From Micrococcales bacterium (GTDB lineage: Bacteria; Actinomycetota; Actinomycetes; Actinomycetales; Dermatophilaceae), in NCBI GenBank assembly GCA_030452775.1, contig JAKDLQ010000126.1:1-6579 (forward strand): DNA of 6,579 nucleotides, written 5' to 3'. This document shows positions 5,931 to 6,579 of the stretch, piece after piece. How positions within the stretch are numbered: position 1 is the stretch's first letter; the number at the start of each line of letters is the position of its first letter. Position numbers and translations under genes: made by a program. Under the pieces are notes generated by a model. That model was not told the origin of the DNA and ran no database searches. It was given only the letters and a program-made list of their open reading frames with translations.

Positions 5931-6579
5931 GTGACCGAGACCAGTCTGCGTGACGCCAAACGGGCCGCGACCGCGAGGGCCCTGGCCCAGGCGGCCTTCG
6001 ATCTCGCACGAGAGCGCGGCGTCGACGGATTCACCATCGACGAGGTCGCCAGCCGGGCCGGTTACTCGAGACGGACGTTCGCGAACCACTACTCCGGGAA
6101 GGAGGAGGCCATTGTTGCGATCGCCTCCCAGCAGGTCCACGACGCGATGTCAGGGATCCCCCACGGCGACGGGCCGGTGCTCGACTGGCTGGAAGAGGTC
6201 GCGCGAACGCAGCTGAGCGGACGACTCCTCGACCTGCTGCGCCAGCTGCGGGCCATGGCGCAGGGCCACCCCAGCCTCCGGCCGCACCTGCTCGCAGTCC
6301 ACCATGAGATCCGGGAGACAGCGCGCCAAGCCATCTTGGCCAGAGTCGGTGATGGTCATGGCCGCATCCACGCCCAGCTGCTGGTCGGCGCGGCCTACGG
6401 CGCTCTGACCTGCATGCTCGAGGGGCTCGTCCCTGTGCTACCGCCGGGTTCGGCCGCGTTGGATCCGGCTGCTGAGCAGATACCTGACCTCGATGACGGG
6501 GACACCGACGCGCGGCCCGCCCCCGGCCCCGGGCCCGCCCCCCCCGCGCTGAGCCACACCCACATCCAAGCCACGCCCA
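5931..6579 (+). CDS. TetR-family transcriptional regulator (3' end outside window)
   Basis: An open frame of 216 codons with no stop before the right edge. The N-terminus has the TetR DNA-binding fold: helix 1 around residues 8-30 (RDAKRAATARALAQAAFDLA), then the helix-turn-helix FTIDEVASRAGYSRRTFANHY (split: FTIDEVASRAG, 34-44, and YSRRTFANHY, 45-54) and GKEEAI (56-61). The rest is a helical ligand-binding and dimerisation region, ending near GAAYGALTCMLEGL (153-166). After about residue 185 it becomes acidic and then Pro/Gly/Ala-rich, unlike a normal TetR C-terminus. An eight-C run at 6538-6545 lies there; loss of one C would bring TGA at 6550-6552 into frame, giving about 206 residues. The GTG at 5931 is preferred as the start because a leaderless promoter fits; an in-frame ATG at 5919 is the only other choice, as TGA at 5910-5912 closes the frame. 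It is divergent from the acyl-CoA synthetase and probably represses it and itself, with an acyl-CoA or related acid as a guessed inducer. Confidence 0.88.
   Translation, partial: MTETSLRDAKRAATARALAQAAFDLARERGVDGFTIDEVASRAGYSRRTFANHYSGKEEAIVAIASQQVHDAMSGIPHGDGPVLDWLEEVARTQLSGRLLDLLRQLRAMAQGHPSLRPHLLAVHHEIRETARQAILARVGDGHGRIHAQLLVGAAYGALTCMLEGLVPVLPPGSAALDPAAEQIPDLDDGDTDARPAPGPGPAPPALSHTHIQATP

Noticed and set aside
1..6579. Search for a novel defence, toxin-antitoxin, CRISPR or mobile system
   Set aside because: All long coding regions belong to well-known metabolic, transport and regulatory families, and no small paired genes, tandem repeats or transposase motifs were found.

Overview
The window is very GC-rich, with third codon positions almost all G or C, GTG starts and protein families typical of Actinomycetota. 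The closest guess is a Micrococcales-type actinobacterium, inferred from style only. No rRNA, tRNA, insertion sequence, CRISPR array or phage gene was seen.

Layout from left to right. Positions 1-79 lie downstream of the first gene and may hold the first 23 codons of another minus-strand gene. Positions 80-1546 (minus) encode an ACT-domain malic enzyme. A 176-bp divergent intergenic region follows, carrying a perfect 14-bp inverted repeat. Positions 1723-4131 (plus) encode a P-type ATPase that closely resembles mycobacterial CtpE, a calcium-uptake pump. A 128-bp convergent spacer with several GC-rich hairpins separates it from an acyl-CoA synthetase (FadD-like, AMP-binding) at 4260-5777 (minus). 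A 153-bp divergent spacer holds a perfect 25-bp palindrome. A TetR-family regulator then starts at about 5931 (plus) and runs off the right end without a stop codon.

The clearest functional unit is the right-hand pair. The regulator and the acyl-CoA synthetase are divergently transcribed around one palindrome, the classic arrangement of a TetR repressor controlling itself and its neighbour, here probably in fatty-acid or other carboxylic-acid activation. The malic enzyme and CtpE share a divergent promoter region but have no obvious metabolic link.

The most unusual signal is a 10-base word, GCGGCATACG. It occurs four times exactly and once with a single mismatch, and the exact copies form two inverted pairs: one between genes, one inside the acyl-CoA synthetase, where it uses codons that are otherwise rare here. 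I do not see a new multi-gene system; this is mostly a conserved housekeeping region with some noteworthy regulatory DNA.
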